From positions 1-26,131 of the IMG/VR virus record IMGVR_UViG_3300009481_000083: 26,131 nt of DNA, one strand, 5' to 3'. Shown piece by piece: positions 15,156 to 22,836 of this stretch. Each line of letters opens with the position of its first letter. Position 1 is the stretch's first letter. Below the pieces are notes generated by a model, which did not search any database, was not told where the DNA came from, and worked only from the letters and a program-made list of their open reading frames with translations. This stretch comes from a virus. The position numbers and the translations under genes are program-made.

Positions 15156-15815
15156 TTAGTTAGACCCTTGGACTAAAGTGTTAGCTGATCCAGCAGGGCT
15201 TGCGTTGTTCTCCATATTATCTTGACGATTTCTTCTAGCTTGATTGCGTAGTCCTTCTATAGCGCCTCTGTATTCATTTGTAAAAATAGCACTGAAGTTT
15301 GAATCTTTCATAAATAAACATGCTTCAATCATAGAAGCATAAAATAAAGCATCATAGCAGAAGTCTGTAAAATAATTTGTAGGGGCTGCAGAAGTAAGTG
15401 TGGTTGGTCTTGCTACATAGAGAACTTCACCCTGATAAGCTGAAGTCGGCGTAGGAGCCACATGTATAGCTGAGTTATTACGAATTGAATAGTACTTTGG
15501 AACGCCTGTTGATGTATCAGCATAGGGCCAATAATCATTTAAAAATTCTTCAGTCCGTTGAAGTAGATTAATTTTACTTCCACTTGCTCTTAGATTAACA
15601 TGCCTAATAATTCTTGTATCGTCTGCAACAGAAACAACTTGACTACTCACAGCACAAGCAATAGAAACAGATGTATTCAAACCAATATCATCTAATTCTT
15701 TTATTAATCTGTTCTCTGCCTTGTTTACAAATCTTGGAATCTGGTCAACAAAATCTGTGCCTGTATTTTCAGACGTATTAATAATATCATTTACAAGGTA
15801 GGTATAATCAACCAT
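15156..15815 (-). CDS. Head-tail adaptor protein (SU10 adaptor type)
   Basis: This 219-aa protein starts with a helical segment (YTYLVNDIINTSENTGTDFV then IPRFVNKAENRLIKELDDIG), continues with beta strands that include LRASGSKINLLQRTEEFLND, and ends in a helical domain with FTDFCYDALFYASMIEACLF and YRGAIEGLRNQARRNRQD. This helix-strand-helix plan, the AENRLIKELD motif and the position just after the capsid gene are typical of neck adaptors of short-tailed phages such as SU10. It probably forms the first ring beneath the portal. The ribosome site GGATAAAG is made by the end of the preceding gene. Confidence 0.8.
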   Translation of the reverse strand: MVDYTYLVNDIINTSENTGTDFVDQIPRFVNKAENRLIKELDDIGLNTSVSIACAVSSQVVSVADDTRIIRHVNLRASGSKINLLQRTEEFLNDYWPYADTSTGVPKYYSIRNNSAIHVAPTPTSAYQGEVLYVARPTTLTSAAPTNYFTDFCYDALFYASMIEACLFMKDSNFSAIFTNEYRGAIEGLRNQARRNRQDNMENNASPAGSANTLVQGSN

Positions 15816-15820
15816 AAGCT

Positions 15821-16117
15821 TTATCCATAGTAAATATAAAATTTGCCGCCAGCACTAGCTCCAGCCAATGACACTTTACCGCTACACTTAACACCTACTT
15901 CATTTAGATATACATTATCCATTACGTTAGTACCTAGTGCAGCATGTTTTATTTTAGGTCCGTTTTGATCACCTACAATTATTTCAGATGCTGTTGATAC
16001 AGCCAAGGAATAAACTTGTATTCTAGTATCAGCAACTGTAACACTTGATATAGCATCTACAAAAAGACCATTACCTCCAGCACCACCAGTAACTTGAGCT
16101 AATCGAATATTTGACAT
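15821..16117 (-). CDS. Small beta-rich virion protein (hypothetical)
   Basis: The frame is open from a TTG at 16129, but ATG at 16117 with GGAG six bases upstream is the evident start (98 aa). It begins MSNIRLAQVTGGAGGNGLFV and alternates strands (VTVADTRIQVYSL, EIIVGDQNG), ending KVSLAGASAGGKFYIYYG. It lies between the capsid gene with its trailing hairpin and the adaptor. A head decoration, capsid-completion or neck protein is possible; composition does not separate these. Confidence 0.7.
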   Translation of the reverse strand: MSNIRLAQVTGGAGGNGLFVDAISSVTVADTRIQVYSLAVSTASEIIVGDQNGPKIKHAALGTNVMDNVYLNEVGVKCSGKVSLAGASAGGKFYIYYG

Positions 16118-16137
16118 ATTTATCTCCAATCAGAATA

Positions 16138-16161
16138 AGAGGAGAGATTTCTCTCTCCTCT
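16138..16161 (-). terminator. 10-bp hairpin with GAAA tetraloop after the capsid gene
   Basis: On the minus strand AGAGGAGAGA-GAAA-TCTCTCCTCT is a perfect 10-bp stem closed by a GNRA tetraloop, 10 bases after the major capsid stop. It is followed by TTATTCTGATT, which is only moderately T-rich. It could be a partial terminator or a stabiliser of the capsid mRNA 3' end that tapers expression of the genes downstream. Confidence 0.6.
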
Positions 16162-16171
16162 CACCCTAGTT

Positions 16172-17122
16172 TTAGTTACCTTGATTACCAAAGAAACCTC
16201 TCCAATCGGACCAACCAAAACTATAACGCTCTCTAGCTTTAAAGCGAAGGTTGCCGGTATCGAAGTCAGGCTCCATTTTAGTTTGCAACGGTGAACGAAC
16301 AAACATCTTAGTGCCGTTAGGAACATTCGTCTTAACGAACCAAGCATCTGTATCAGTGAATCGACGGTTGATAAACACACCCTTCGGAAGCATAGACATG
16401 CTTTGAATGGAGTTTACATCATTCCATCCCGCTGGGTTGGTAGCAGCTTGTGATCCACCAAGAGCGGAAACCGTACCAGAAGCAGGAATAAGAGTGGAGT
16501 TCAACAACGAGTTCGACGTTGCCCAGTTATCAGGAGCAACATGAAGTGATTCCGCACTTCCACCTGTCAAAATTCCCCGATCATCCTTAATCTTTTGGAT
16601 GGTCGTAAGAGCCGCTTCAAGAGAAGCAAAAGACAGATCAGCCGCCGTAAGTATGTTAGATTGCGTACCGTCTACAGTTGGATGGGACGCACTGAAAAGC
16701 GGTTGTCCATCACCACCTGCATAAGCAGCATTAAAGCCTTGGTTGAAAACATCCGCACCTTTTACTTGCTTGGTATTACCCATTGCTCTCGCAAGAGACT
16801 TAGAGCGCAACTTTGCAAACGTATCATACAGATTGTCTTCCATAGCTTCTTCTGTAACTGCAAAAGCAAGCGAAATCGTTTCGTTAGTATAACGAGCAAC
16901 ATAGCTTTCACTAGCCTCATCATATGTAACAGCAGCGCCTTCCGCTTTTACTGGAGCATTACCGAAGCCTGTAAACAAGACTTCTTCTTCAAATGCACGG
17001 TCTGAATTTTCAATTTCAAACAAAGGTGCATGTTCATTTTCTACTTCGCCATATTCTAAACCAAAAATAGCATTTAGACCAGGAAGTAGTTCTTTAGAAA
17101 TACTAGCTCTATTAATAGCCAT
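16172..17122 (-). CDS. Major capsid protein (HK97 fold)
   Basis: This 316-aa protein opens with INRASISKELLPGLNAIFGL, continues with FTGFGNAPVKAEGAAVTYDE and a helical ALARAM-like spine segment (LRSKSLARAMGNTKQVKGAD), then has GGDGQPLFSASHPTVDGTQS and a C-terminus LRFKARERYSFGWSDWRGFF. The GxPLFSxxHP and RERYSFGW-DWRG elements are characteristic of HK97-fold capsid proteins of tailed phages. Codons here are visibly more GC-rich and less skewed than in the fibre and PP-loop genes, as expected of a highly expressed gene. It lies after the probable decoration and scaffold genes and before the neck adaptor. No N-terminal protease-dependent delta domain is obvious. Confidence 0.9.
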   Translation of the reverse strand: MAINRASISKELLPGLNAIFGLEYGEVENEHAPLFEIENSDRAFEEEVLFTGFGNAPVKAEGAAVTYDEASESYVARYTNETISLAFAVTEEAMEDNLYDTFAKLRSKSLARAMGNTKQVKGADVFNQGFNAAYAGGDGQPLFSASHPTVDGTQSNILTAADLSFASLEAALTTIQKIKDDRGILTGGSAESLHVAPDNWATSNSLLNSTLIPASGTVSALGGSQAATNPAGWNDVNSIQSMSMLPKGVFINRRFTDTDAWFVKTNVPNGTKMFVRSPLQTKMEPDFDTGNLRFKARERYSFGWSDWRGFFGNQGN

Positions 17123-17137
17123 AATTAAACCTCCCTA

Positions 17138-17719
17138 CTAAATGCCAGACGGTGCGGAAAGCTTCGCATCGACATGTTTAACAATACGAACTTCAACAAC
17201 TGGGAATGCTCTCTCTGCAGAAACAGCGATATCATTACCTGGAACATCCTCGACACCAATAGCTCTTACTGGAAGAATAGTAGTGTTACGAGTTGCAGCC
17301 TTAATACCAAAGCCTGACTGACCCGTAAAGGTACTGCCAGCGCCAAGAGTTAGACCAAAGTTTACAGTGTTGATATCACCGGCACTGATCGTAGCATCCG
17401 CTTGGATGAAATACGTTGTGGCGGGGTTGGTGTTTACCATTGCTTTAATGTTAGAAGCACTGGTATTTGCCGGCCAATACTGAGCGAAATTAGGCTCACC
17501 ATTGGTTTCGTAGTAAACTCCCTGAAAGACACCGACCGCAAAGTCAGCATCTGCCGAAACAGGTTCAATATTACCTAGAGAGGTTTTTACCAAGTCACCC
17601 GTGAAGATTGATCTTGCATCAGCAGAAGCGATGGGAAGTTCGTCAACACCAGTGGAGTTAGTACCTGAACCACGTTTACGAGCGGGAAGGAAGCCACGAA
17701 GATTTTTTGTGTCAGACAT
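17138..17719 (-). CDS. Probable head decoration protein
   Basis: This 193-aa protein directly precedes the capsid gene. It begins MSDTKNLRGFLPARKRGSGT and is mostly short strands and turns (GDLVKTSLGNIEPVSADADF, TTYFIQADATISAGDINTVN), ending in a strand pair VVEVRIVKHVDAKL. Small beta-rich proteins encoded beside the capsid gene are often capsid decoration or cement proteins, which is the basis for the call; no specific motif proves it. The ribosome site is AAGGATAG upstream of ATG at 17719, and a weak promoter candidate lies at 17739-17767. Confidence 0.68.
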   Translation of the reverse strand: MSDTKNLRGFLPARKRGSGTNSTGVDELPIASADARSIFTGDLVKTSLGNIEPVSADADFAVGVFQGVYYETNGEPNFAQYWPANTSASNIKAMVNTNPATTYFIQADATISAGDINTVNFGLTLGAGSTFTGQSGFGIKAATRNTTILPVRAIGVEDVPGNDIAVSAERAFPVVEVRIVKHVDAKLSAPSGI

Positions 17720-17738
17720 AATGTCTATCCTTTCCTAA

Positions 17739-17767
17739 GTTATACCGTTCCCTGTTTTATTCTTGAA
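17739..17767 (-). promoter_or_regulatory. Weak promoter candidate before decoration/capsid genes, TTCAAG-N17-TATAAC
   Basis: On the minus strand TTCAAG (17767-17762) and TATAAC (17744-17739) are separated by 17 bases. The hexamers match consensus at three and five of six positions, and the -35 overlaps the end of the upstream gene. It fits the need for strong capsid transcription but is less convincing than the four TATAAT promoters. Confidence 0.35.
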
Positions 17768-18257
17768 AGCTTGGTCGCCTTCCTCTAGTAACAGATGAAC
17801 GATTGTTGTTTGTAATAGGCATACGAGAATCAGAAGCACCTTCTAGTTGCGAATTAACCGCATCTATAAGTTCTTTACTCTTCGTCTCATAATACCGTTT
17901 ACGAGCAGCAAGCTTGCCAAGGGGCATTTTAGCCAAAGCTAAGTCTCCACGACAGACTGTACCAGCATACCGCCCACCCTCTTGAACGATAGAGGACATG
18001 GATAATTCAGGAACTTCTTCAGGGTCTACAAAAGTCCAACCTTCTGACTGCTTCTTACCAACATTTTGATAATCGTCTTGGTTGCGTAATGTAATGCGAA
18101 TCCATCGTAGACCCATTCCCTCATTTTCAAAACGTCTATATACGCTATCAGGAATCTGTAGAGCATCTGGCTCTTCGTAAGTCCACTCTGTTTCTTCTCT
18201 CGAATTGTGTTCTCTCGTATCAATGCTACGTTCTTTAGTTTCTTTCCGTGTATTCAT
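17757..18257 (-). CDS. Head-module protein of unknown role
   Basis: The frame is open from a GTG at 18272, but ATG at 18257 is preferred: it follows the scaffold stop by four bases and has GGAG nine bases upstream (166 aa). The N-terminal 30 residues are highly charged. The core has FENEGMGLRWIRITLRNQDD then YQNVGKKQSEGWTFVDPEEV, GDLALAKMPLGKLAARKRYY, and a Ser/Arg-rich tail (NNNRSSVTRGRRPSFQE). I recognise this W-R..L...DDY.NV....EGW arrangement from marine phage head modules, always near the scaffold and capsid genes, without an assigned function. It may be a head accessory or assembly protein. Confidence 0.72.
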   Translation of the reverse strand: MNTRKETKERSIDTREHNSREETEWTYEEPDALQIPDSVYRRFENEGMGLRWIRITLRNQDDYQNVGKKQSEGWTFVDPEEVPELSMSSIVQEGGRYAGTVCRGDLALAKMPLGKLAARKRYYETKSKELIDAVNSQLEGASDSRMPITNNNRSSVTRGRRPSFQE

Positions 18258-18261
18258 TTTA

Positions 18262-19254
18262 CTATACTCCACGCTTAAATGTTATATCTGTATATTCACC
18301 GTCTGATTTGTCAACCTTTAGTTTTTCAGCGGCATATACCTCAAGTGGTATGTTCCATTTCTGTGCTAGTCTTACATCTTCTTGAGATAGCTTCACTTTC
18401 TTATTAGAACTGGTGGGACTGCGTGATGTTCCTGCCACCACCTGAGAGGGTTGTTGAATTGTTCCGGTATCAACATTCTCGTTCTTTTCTTCTTGATCAA
18501 ACTTATGAGGAAATTCAGTTCTCAATCTTCGATCAATCTCATTATAAAAATCCTGTTCTTGAGGATCATAACCTGTTTGCTTTAATTCTGAATCAATTGC
18601 ATAAGCTGCTGCTGTCATAACAGAATCTTTTCCAAACCATTCATTTTCTTGCGCCCAATCTACAGCCATTGCATCTGGCTTTTGAGGAGCTTGAGGGGCT
18701 TGTGGTTGTGTAGCACCAGCTTCTTGTTTCTTTTCATAATCTTCTAAAGCATATTGATGTCGTTTAATATCATCAATATTTGTTGATGCTCTTTGAAGAA
18801 CATCTAAAGCTGCTAGAGTTCTTTCAGGATCACCTGAATTATAAGCTTCAATGTAATCATTTTTAGCTAATGACATCTGTTCTTCTAATTGTTTTTGTGA
18901 AACAGAGCTATTAACTTTTTGCGTATCAACGTAGGTTTTTTCCATGCTCCTTAAATTAGTTTCTAAATTTTCTTTTTCTTGTAGTAGAGCTTGGATACGT
19001 TCATCTCTTTCTTTTCTTTGTCGAACAAGGTTTCTTATTCTTTTTTGTGCGCCTGATGTTTCTATTCCATCAAGCTCTTGAATAGGTTCTTTTTTTGGTT
19101 CTTCTAATTCTTGTTTAGGTTTTGTGATCTCCTCTGCTGGTTTAGTTTCAGTAGATAGCTCAACCACCTCCTTTTCTTTAGAATCATTCTCAACTTCAAA
19201 ATCAACCCCATCTGGAATTGTAACGTCACTCCATCCCGATTCGTCTTTATTCAT
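18262..19254 (-). CDS. Probable capsid scaffolding protein
   Basis: The frame extends to a GTG at 19284, but ATG at 19254 has a strong AAAGGA site seven bases upstream and lies at a proper distance from the promoter candidate at 19304-19332, so it is taken as the start (330 aa). The product is acidic and highly charged: Lys/Glu-rich segments (EEITKPKQELEEPKKEP), a long coiled coil (about residues 65-115, RNLVRQRKERDERIQALLQE then KENLETNLRSMEKTY), a Pro/Ala/Gln linker (TQPQAPQAPQKPDAM), and a basic-acidic helical C-terminus. This composition and the position between portal and capsid genes are typical of scaffolding proteins. Confidence 0.75.
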   Translation of the reverse strand: MNKDESGWSDVTIPDGVDFEVENDSKEKEVVELSTETKPAEEITKPKQELEEPKKEPIQELDGIETSGAQKRIRNLVRQRKERDERIQALLQEKENLETNLRSMEKTYVDTQKVNSSVSQKQLEEQMSLAKNDYIEAYNSGDPERTLAALDVLQRASTNIDDIKRHQYALEDYEKKQEAGATQPQAPQAPQKPDAMAVDWAQENEWFGKDSVMTAAAYAIDSELKQTGYDPQEQDFYNEIDRRLRTEFPHKFDQEEKNENVDTGTIQQPSQVVAGTSRSPTSSNKKVKLSQEDVRLAQKWNIPLEVYAAEKLKVDKSDGEYTDITFKRGV

Positions 19255-19303
19255 TAAATTTTCCTTTATACGCTGCTTCGACACAGGCGGTTACGAATAA
19301 CTA

Positions 19304-19332
19304 ATTATACAATATAATCTTAATTGGTGCAA
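19304..19332 (-). promoter_or_regulatory. Sigma70-type promoter candidate, TTGCAC-N17-TATAAT
   Basis: On the minus strand TTGCAC (19332-19327), 17 bases, then a perfect TATAAT (19309-19304). It sits in the gap between the GroES and scaffold genes. The inferred start near 19297 gives a leader of about 43 nt to the ATG at 19254. It would raise transcription of scaffold, decoration and capsid genes. It shares its -35 and TTGTATAAT block with the candidate at 1004-1032. Confidence 0.62.
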
Positions 19333-19337
19333 CTATT

Positions 19338-19760
19338 CTAACTAGATAAATTAAAAGTAGGGTCTAAATCTTTTGGATTTTCAACTCGCATAATAATTTG
19401 ATCATCATACAAAAGAAGTAATTTAATTCCTTTGTAATGAAGTTTAATACCTGCATTTTTTCCGTAGCACACATAGTCATCTGTTTCACACCACGGTGGT
19501 CCGGTAAACTTATTAGCATCTTTATATGCTTGATCACCGACTTTTAGAACCTTTCCAACAGTTGTTAGATAGGCAATATCATCTCTTGTAGAGTCTGGTA
19601 AAAAGATACCTCCTTTTGTTTTTGGCTTAACCGAGATAGGTCTAACTAAAACATGAAAACCAGGGATATCTGGTAGTACTTCAGGATCAGGAATGTCTTC
19701 TTCAAATCCTGTAATCCATTGATCATTCTGAATAGCTTTATTTAAAGCTTGAACTTGCAT
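19338..19760 (-). CDS. GroES-like co-chaperonin (viral Cpn10)
   Basis: In this 140-aa protein residues 33-127 are a Cpn10 domain: IPGFHVLVRPISVKPKTKGG then IFLPDS (the mobile loop that binds GroEL, 47-57), VGKVLKVGDQAYKD, and the closing YKGIKLLLLYDDQIIMRV. In GroES the region after the strand pair is usually a 'GD.V.F..Y.G' segment; here it is ETDDYVCYGKNAG, close to that pattern. The N-terminal 30 residues are an acidic extension. Phage co-chaperonins (T4 gp31 type) replace host GroES in folding the capsid protein, which fits its location between portal and scaffold/capsid genes. The start has GAGGAG ten bases upstream. Confidence 0.87.
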   Translation of the reverse strand: MQVQALNKAIQNDQWITGFEEDIPDPEVLPDIPGFHVLVRPISVKPKTKGGIFLPDSTRDDIAYLTTVGKVLKVGDQAYKDANKFTGPPWCETDDYVCYGKNAGIKLHYKGIKLLLLYDDQIIMRVENPKDLDPTFNLSS

Positions 19761-19762
19761 GG

Positions 19763-19957
19763 TTAATTCTCCTCATCATCATAGTATCGTTTTTTTACAA
19801 TTGAAAGAATATTACTTTTTGCCCATGAAATTCCAGAATGGAACCCTACTAATTCTTTATATGTTGCGTAATCGGAAGCTCCTCCTTCCGATAAATTACT
19901 TTTGATTGATTCTAATTCTTTATCATATGAATCAACAATCTCGTCCCATAAATTCAT
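19763..19957 (-). CDS. 64-aa acidic helical protein (hypothetical)
   Basis: ATG at 19957 directly follows the stop of the 60-aa membrane protein, and the stop lies two bases before the GroES ATG. The sequence is helical and charged: WDEIVDSYDKELESIKSNLS, then ATYKELVGFHSGISWAKSNI and an acidic YYDDEEN end. No family is recognised. Gene coupling and a clean helical composition support a real protein, perhaps an accessory of the chaperonin or portal. Confidence 0.68.
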   Translation of the reverse strand: MNLWDEIVDSYDKELESIKSNLSEGGASDYATYKELVGFHSGISWAKSNILSIVKKRYYDDEEN

Positions 19958-20140
19958 TTATACAACTATCACTCCAATAATGAATGATGCTACACCTACA
20001 ATTAAAACTTTTTTCCATATACCACAAGGAGATTGATGCCCTTCAGGTAGACAGTTGCAGGAACCGCATCCCACAACATTTTTAAATTTAGTCCAATACT
20101 TATTAATTTTCTCTTTAATTTTTCTAATTCGTTTTCGCAT
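19958..20140 (-). CDS. 60-aa basic, Cys-rich protein with C-terminal membrane segment
   Basis: The first 22 residues are strongly basic (MRKRIRKIKEKINKYWTKFK). A cysteine cluster follows at 25-39 (GCGSCNCLPEGHQSPCG), then one hydrophobic membrane helix at 43-60 (KVLIVGVASFIIGVIVV) that forms the very C-terminus. Its ATG overlaps the portal stop by 17 bases. The Cys/His spacing could hold one metal ion or a disulfide. The layout suggests a tail-anchored inner-membrane protein with a cytoplasmic basic head, possibly lysis-related. This is an inference only. Confidence 0.66.
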   Translation of the reverse strand: MRKRIRKIKEKINKYWTKFKNVVGCGSCNCLPEGHQSPCGIWKKVLIVGVASFIIGVIVV

Positions 20141-22688
20141 TGCTCAAGTCCTTTATAAGATTTGTAACAGTTTTCATGCTTTCCGATTCTATTTTTGTAT
20201 CGGATGATAATTGATTTCCAGCTAATCTTGTAAGAAGTTCTGCAGCTTTATACGCATTATTATCGTCTAGCTTCTGTTCCTCTAAGGCTCCCTTCAACAA
20301 AGTCTCAATTGCTTTAGCTGCCTGTTCAGATTGATTCATCTCCATATCGGCTGCAAGTTTTTGTTGTTCCTTAGTACCTTCTCCAATATACTTAATAACA
20401 ATTTCATTCTCGTCAATATCTAATTCTCTATTTTTCAATGCGGCACTAGCAGCATCTTTAGCCATCTGTGCTTGTAACTTATCTCGCTCAACTTGAAGTT
20501 TCATGTTTTCAATTTCAACAAGTTGCTGCTCCGGTGTTGGCTGCATCATCTGTGGATTATTAGCCTGAAGAACTTGTTGGGCAGCTTGAGCCATAGCAAA
20601 CTCAACCATGTCTGGCGTAATAGGCTGACCTTCCGGTACTTGATCTTTCATAGTTAGAGCAACACCCTCAATCTGTTCTTTATACTTCATAACAATATGT
20701 TCTTGAATATTAGCTTGCAATACAGGAACAACTGCTGCCATTAAAGGTTGACCACCACCCATAGGGTCTTGCATGAAAGCCATCTTAACTTGAATATGTG
20801 CGTCATGGTTTTGACCTGGAAAAGCTCCAATAGGTTTACCCTTAATTGCAACTTGAATATCTGATAGAGGATCAAGAGGTTTAGGCTTTTCTTCAGGTGG
20901 AAGTATTAGATCAAGATTAGGCATGTTAGCTGCCTGAAGAATTGTTCTATTCAATTCTTCCATATTAAACATACCAGGAGGAGCTTGTTGGGCTAACTGT
21001 AAAGCTAACTGAGACAACATCATTCGATGAGCATTAGAAGGAATATTTGGGTCGCTTACTGGGACAATATCTACTCTTCCATCAAAATCTCTTTTTAGAA
21101 CTTGTCGTGATACTCCCGGCACCTCAAATGGATATTCATTAGGCAGGTAGTCATAATTAATCTGCGCTAATATTTTTAATTCTTCTCGTTGTGAATTGTG
21201 AAGCCTTTTATGAATAGCTGAGAAAAATTTACTACTGGCTTCCAGCAGCGCCATCGTAGTACCTACGGGACCATAAGAGGCGGCGTCAGATACTACCTGT
21301 TCTGTTGTGTCAGCAAACTTCTGTCCAGCACCAATAACAAAATTGAGCATAGAGAGAAGAGTATTGGATGGCTCTTTATAAGGCAGCGGAACAATAGACT
21401 TAGATAAGTCCATTCCCGTTGCCTCAACTTCTTTAAACTCACCAGGAGATATTGGATCATTATCACCAACAATTCTAACTCCTTTGGCTTTAAAGCCTCC
21501 TGGTAGATTAGCAAATTGACCCGCATCCACTAACGCTCTCATAGCTGCCGTAGCAGTCATCGTTAGATTACCAAGGAAATGGATCAATCCTAACCCATAG
21601 AAACCAAAGCCTGGAACATATTTGTAATGAACAAAGTGCATTACTTTTTGTCTTGTTTTATCGTCAGGTCGATAGTTTCTACGAATACTAAGAATTTGTT
21701 TTGATTGTTCTTCTAGTGTCACAATATAAGGAAGGGACACACCCTCTTCATGTTCAGGGTCTTCCGGTAATTCGAGATAACAGTGTTGCTCTAAAAGAAC
21801 ATACTGATAATCAGAATCAGTTGTCTGAGCAATACCTAATACTGTATCTAGTTTAGTTGCCATAGATGATTGTTCAGGAACATAAGCTTCTGGCAAATCA
21901 ATGTCTCGATACATACCCGCATCAATTTCTTTGATGAGGTCAACCGGACTTCTATAAATTACATGAGTATATCTATCTGCTTTTCTTAGATCACTTGCAT
22001 AGTATGATACATAGAATTGATCAATAGGAACAAACTCGGATACAGGACGCTCTAATGCAGCATCGTAATAGGTTTTCTTAAAAGCGGAACCAATAATAGG
22101 TAGATGAAACAATAGCCGTTCTGATTCGTCAAAGTATTCCGGCATCTGTTCAGTTAGCTGATAGTTCATAAATTCTTGTACACGGTCAGCTTGTTCCATC
22201 TTGTCAGGAGTCTCGCTACCTATTACCTGCGACTTAACTGGACCGGCTGCTGGAAATAATTCAAGCGAAGCCTTTGCCTGAAACTTAACGGCTGATTCAA
22301 TAAGGAGAGGATGGACAGCGGTACAGGCTCCCTCAAAAGGTTCTGATGCATCTTGAAGCTTTAATCCTAAAAGATCAAAGCCTCGTTCAAACATACTCTC
22401 CCATTCACTTCTGGAATCTTTATCAGATTCAAAGTTATCGAAAACTTTATTAGCTATTTCTTCTAGATCATTCTCGTCAATCTTATCTGCTAAGTCCTCA
22501 AACCATTCTTTGATATCTGGTTTTGTTGCTACTTCTACACCTTCTTCAAAATTAACAATAACCCCACCATCAGGATCAAGATCAAAACTTACATTCTTTT
22601 CTATATCAATAGATGCACCATTACTTGTATCAAGCTCAATAATTTCTGCATCGCCTTTTTGATCAAAGGGGTTTCGTTCAATTGCCAT
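20124..22688 (-). CDS. Portal protein (P22-like family)
   Basis: This 854-aa protein follows the terminase and holin-like genes. It shows portal features: an N-terminal helical region with WESMFERGFDLLGLKLQDAS and EPFEGACTAVHPLLIESAVK, the IGSAFKKTYYDAALERPVSE wing segment, VPIDQFYVSY, and a stem/clip region with GLIHFLGNLTMTATAAMRAL, PSNTLLSMLNFVIGAGQKFA and PVGTTMALLEASSKFFSAIH. The C-terminal 200 residues are a long Gln/Glu/Met-rich helical barrel (QLVEIENMKLQVERDKLQAQ). It is longer than P22 gp1 (725 aa), as in marine relatives, mainly in this barrel. Twelve copies would form the DNA channel. The start has AAGGAT nine bases upstream and overlaps the 52-aa gene. Confidence 0.88.
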   Translation of the reverse strand: MAIERNPFDQKGDAEIIELDTSNGASIDIEKNVSFDLDPDGGVIVNFEEGVEVATKPDIKEWFEDLADKIDENDLEEIANKVFDNFESDKDSRSEWESMFERGFDLLGLKLQDASEPFEGACTAVHPLLIESAVKFQAKASLELFPAAGPVKSQVIGSETPDKMEQADRVQEFMNYQLTEQMPEYFDESERLLFHLPIIGSAFKKTYYDAALERPVSEFVPIDQFYVSYYASDLRKADRYTHVIYRSPVDLIKEIDAGMYRDIDLPEAYVPEQSSMATKLDTVLGIAQTTDSDYQYVLLEQHCYLELPEDPEHEEGVSLPYIVTLEEQSKQILSIRRNYRPDDKTRQKVMHFVHYKYVPGFGFYGLGLIHFLGNLTMTATAAMRALVDAGQFANLPGGFKAKGVRIVGDNDPISPGEFKEVEATGMDLSKSIVPLPYKEPSNTLLSMLNFVIGAGQKFADTTEQVVSDAASYGPVGTTMALLEASSKFFSAIHKRLHNSQREELKILAQINYDYLPNEYPFEVPGVSRQVLKRDFDGRVDIVPVSDPNIPSNAHRMMLSQLALQLAQQAPPGMFNMEELNRTILQAANMPNLDLILPPEEKPKPLDPLSDIQVAIKGKPIGAFPGQNHDAHIQVKMAFMQDPMGGGQPLMAAVVPVLQANIQEHIVMKYKEQIEGVALTMKDQVPEGQPITPDMVEFAMAQAAQQVLQANNPQMMQPTPEQQLVEIENMKLQVERDKLQAQMAKDAASAALKNRELDIDENEIVIKYIGEGTKEQQKLAADMEMNQSEQAAKAIETLLKGALEEQKLDDNNAYKAAELLTRLAGNQLSSDTKIESESMKTVTNLIKDLSNAKTN

Positions 22689-22836
22689 TTTTTCTTGTAT
22701 CCTTATACTTCAAGTAAAGATAGTTACTTAATTCTTTCCAGTATGATTCAAAAGATGTAAAATCTTTTTGATTTGGTCTGATCAGATTATGATTTATTCC
22801 TTTTTCAAAATCCCACACAACGAGTCCTAACATCAT
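22678..22836 (-). CDS. 52-aa hypothetical protein between holin and portal
   Basis: ATG at 22836 is immediately after the stop of the holin-like gene, and the TGA at 22680-22678 overlaps the portal start by 11 bases, so the frame exactly fills a 148-bp gap. It encodes MMLGLVVWDFEKGINHNLIR, an aromatic middle (FTSFESYWKELSNYLYLKY) and a basic end. The junctions at both sides argue for translation and coupling to the portal. I do not recognise a family. Confidence 0.66.
   Translation of the reverse strand: MMLGLVVWDFEKGINHNLIRPNQKDFTSFESYWKELSNYLYLKYKDTRKNGN

Noticed and set aside
16120-16380. 86-codon minus-strand frame within the capsid gene
   Set aside because: It lies in another frame inside the major capsid gene, with no ribosome site and an unlikely composition.
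16595-17005. 136-codon plus-strand frame opposite the capsid gene
   Set aside because: Antisense to a certain gene; basic, Ser-rich and without recognisable motifs.
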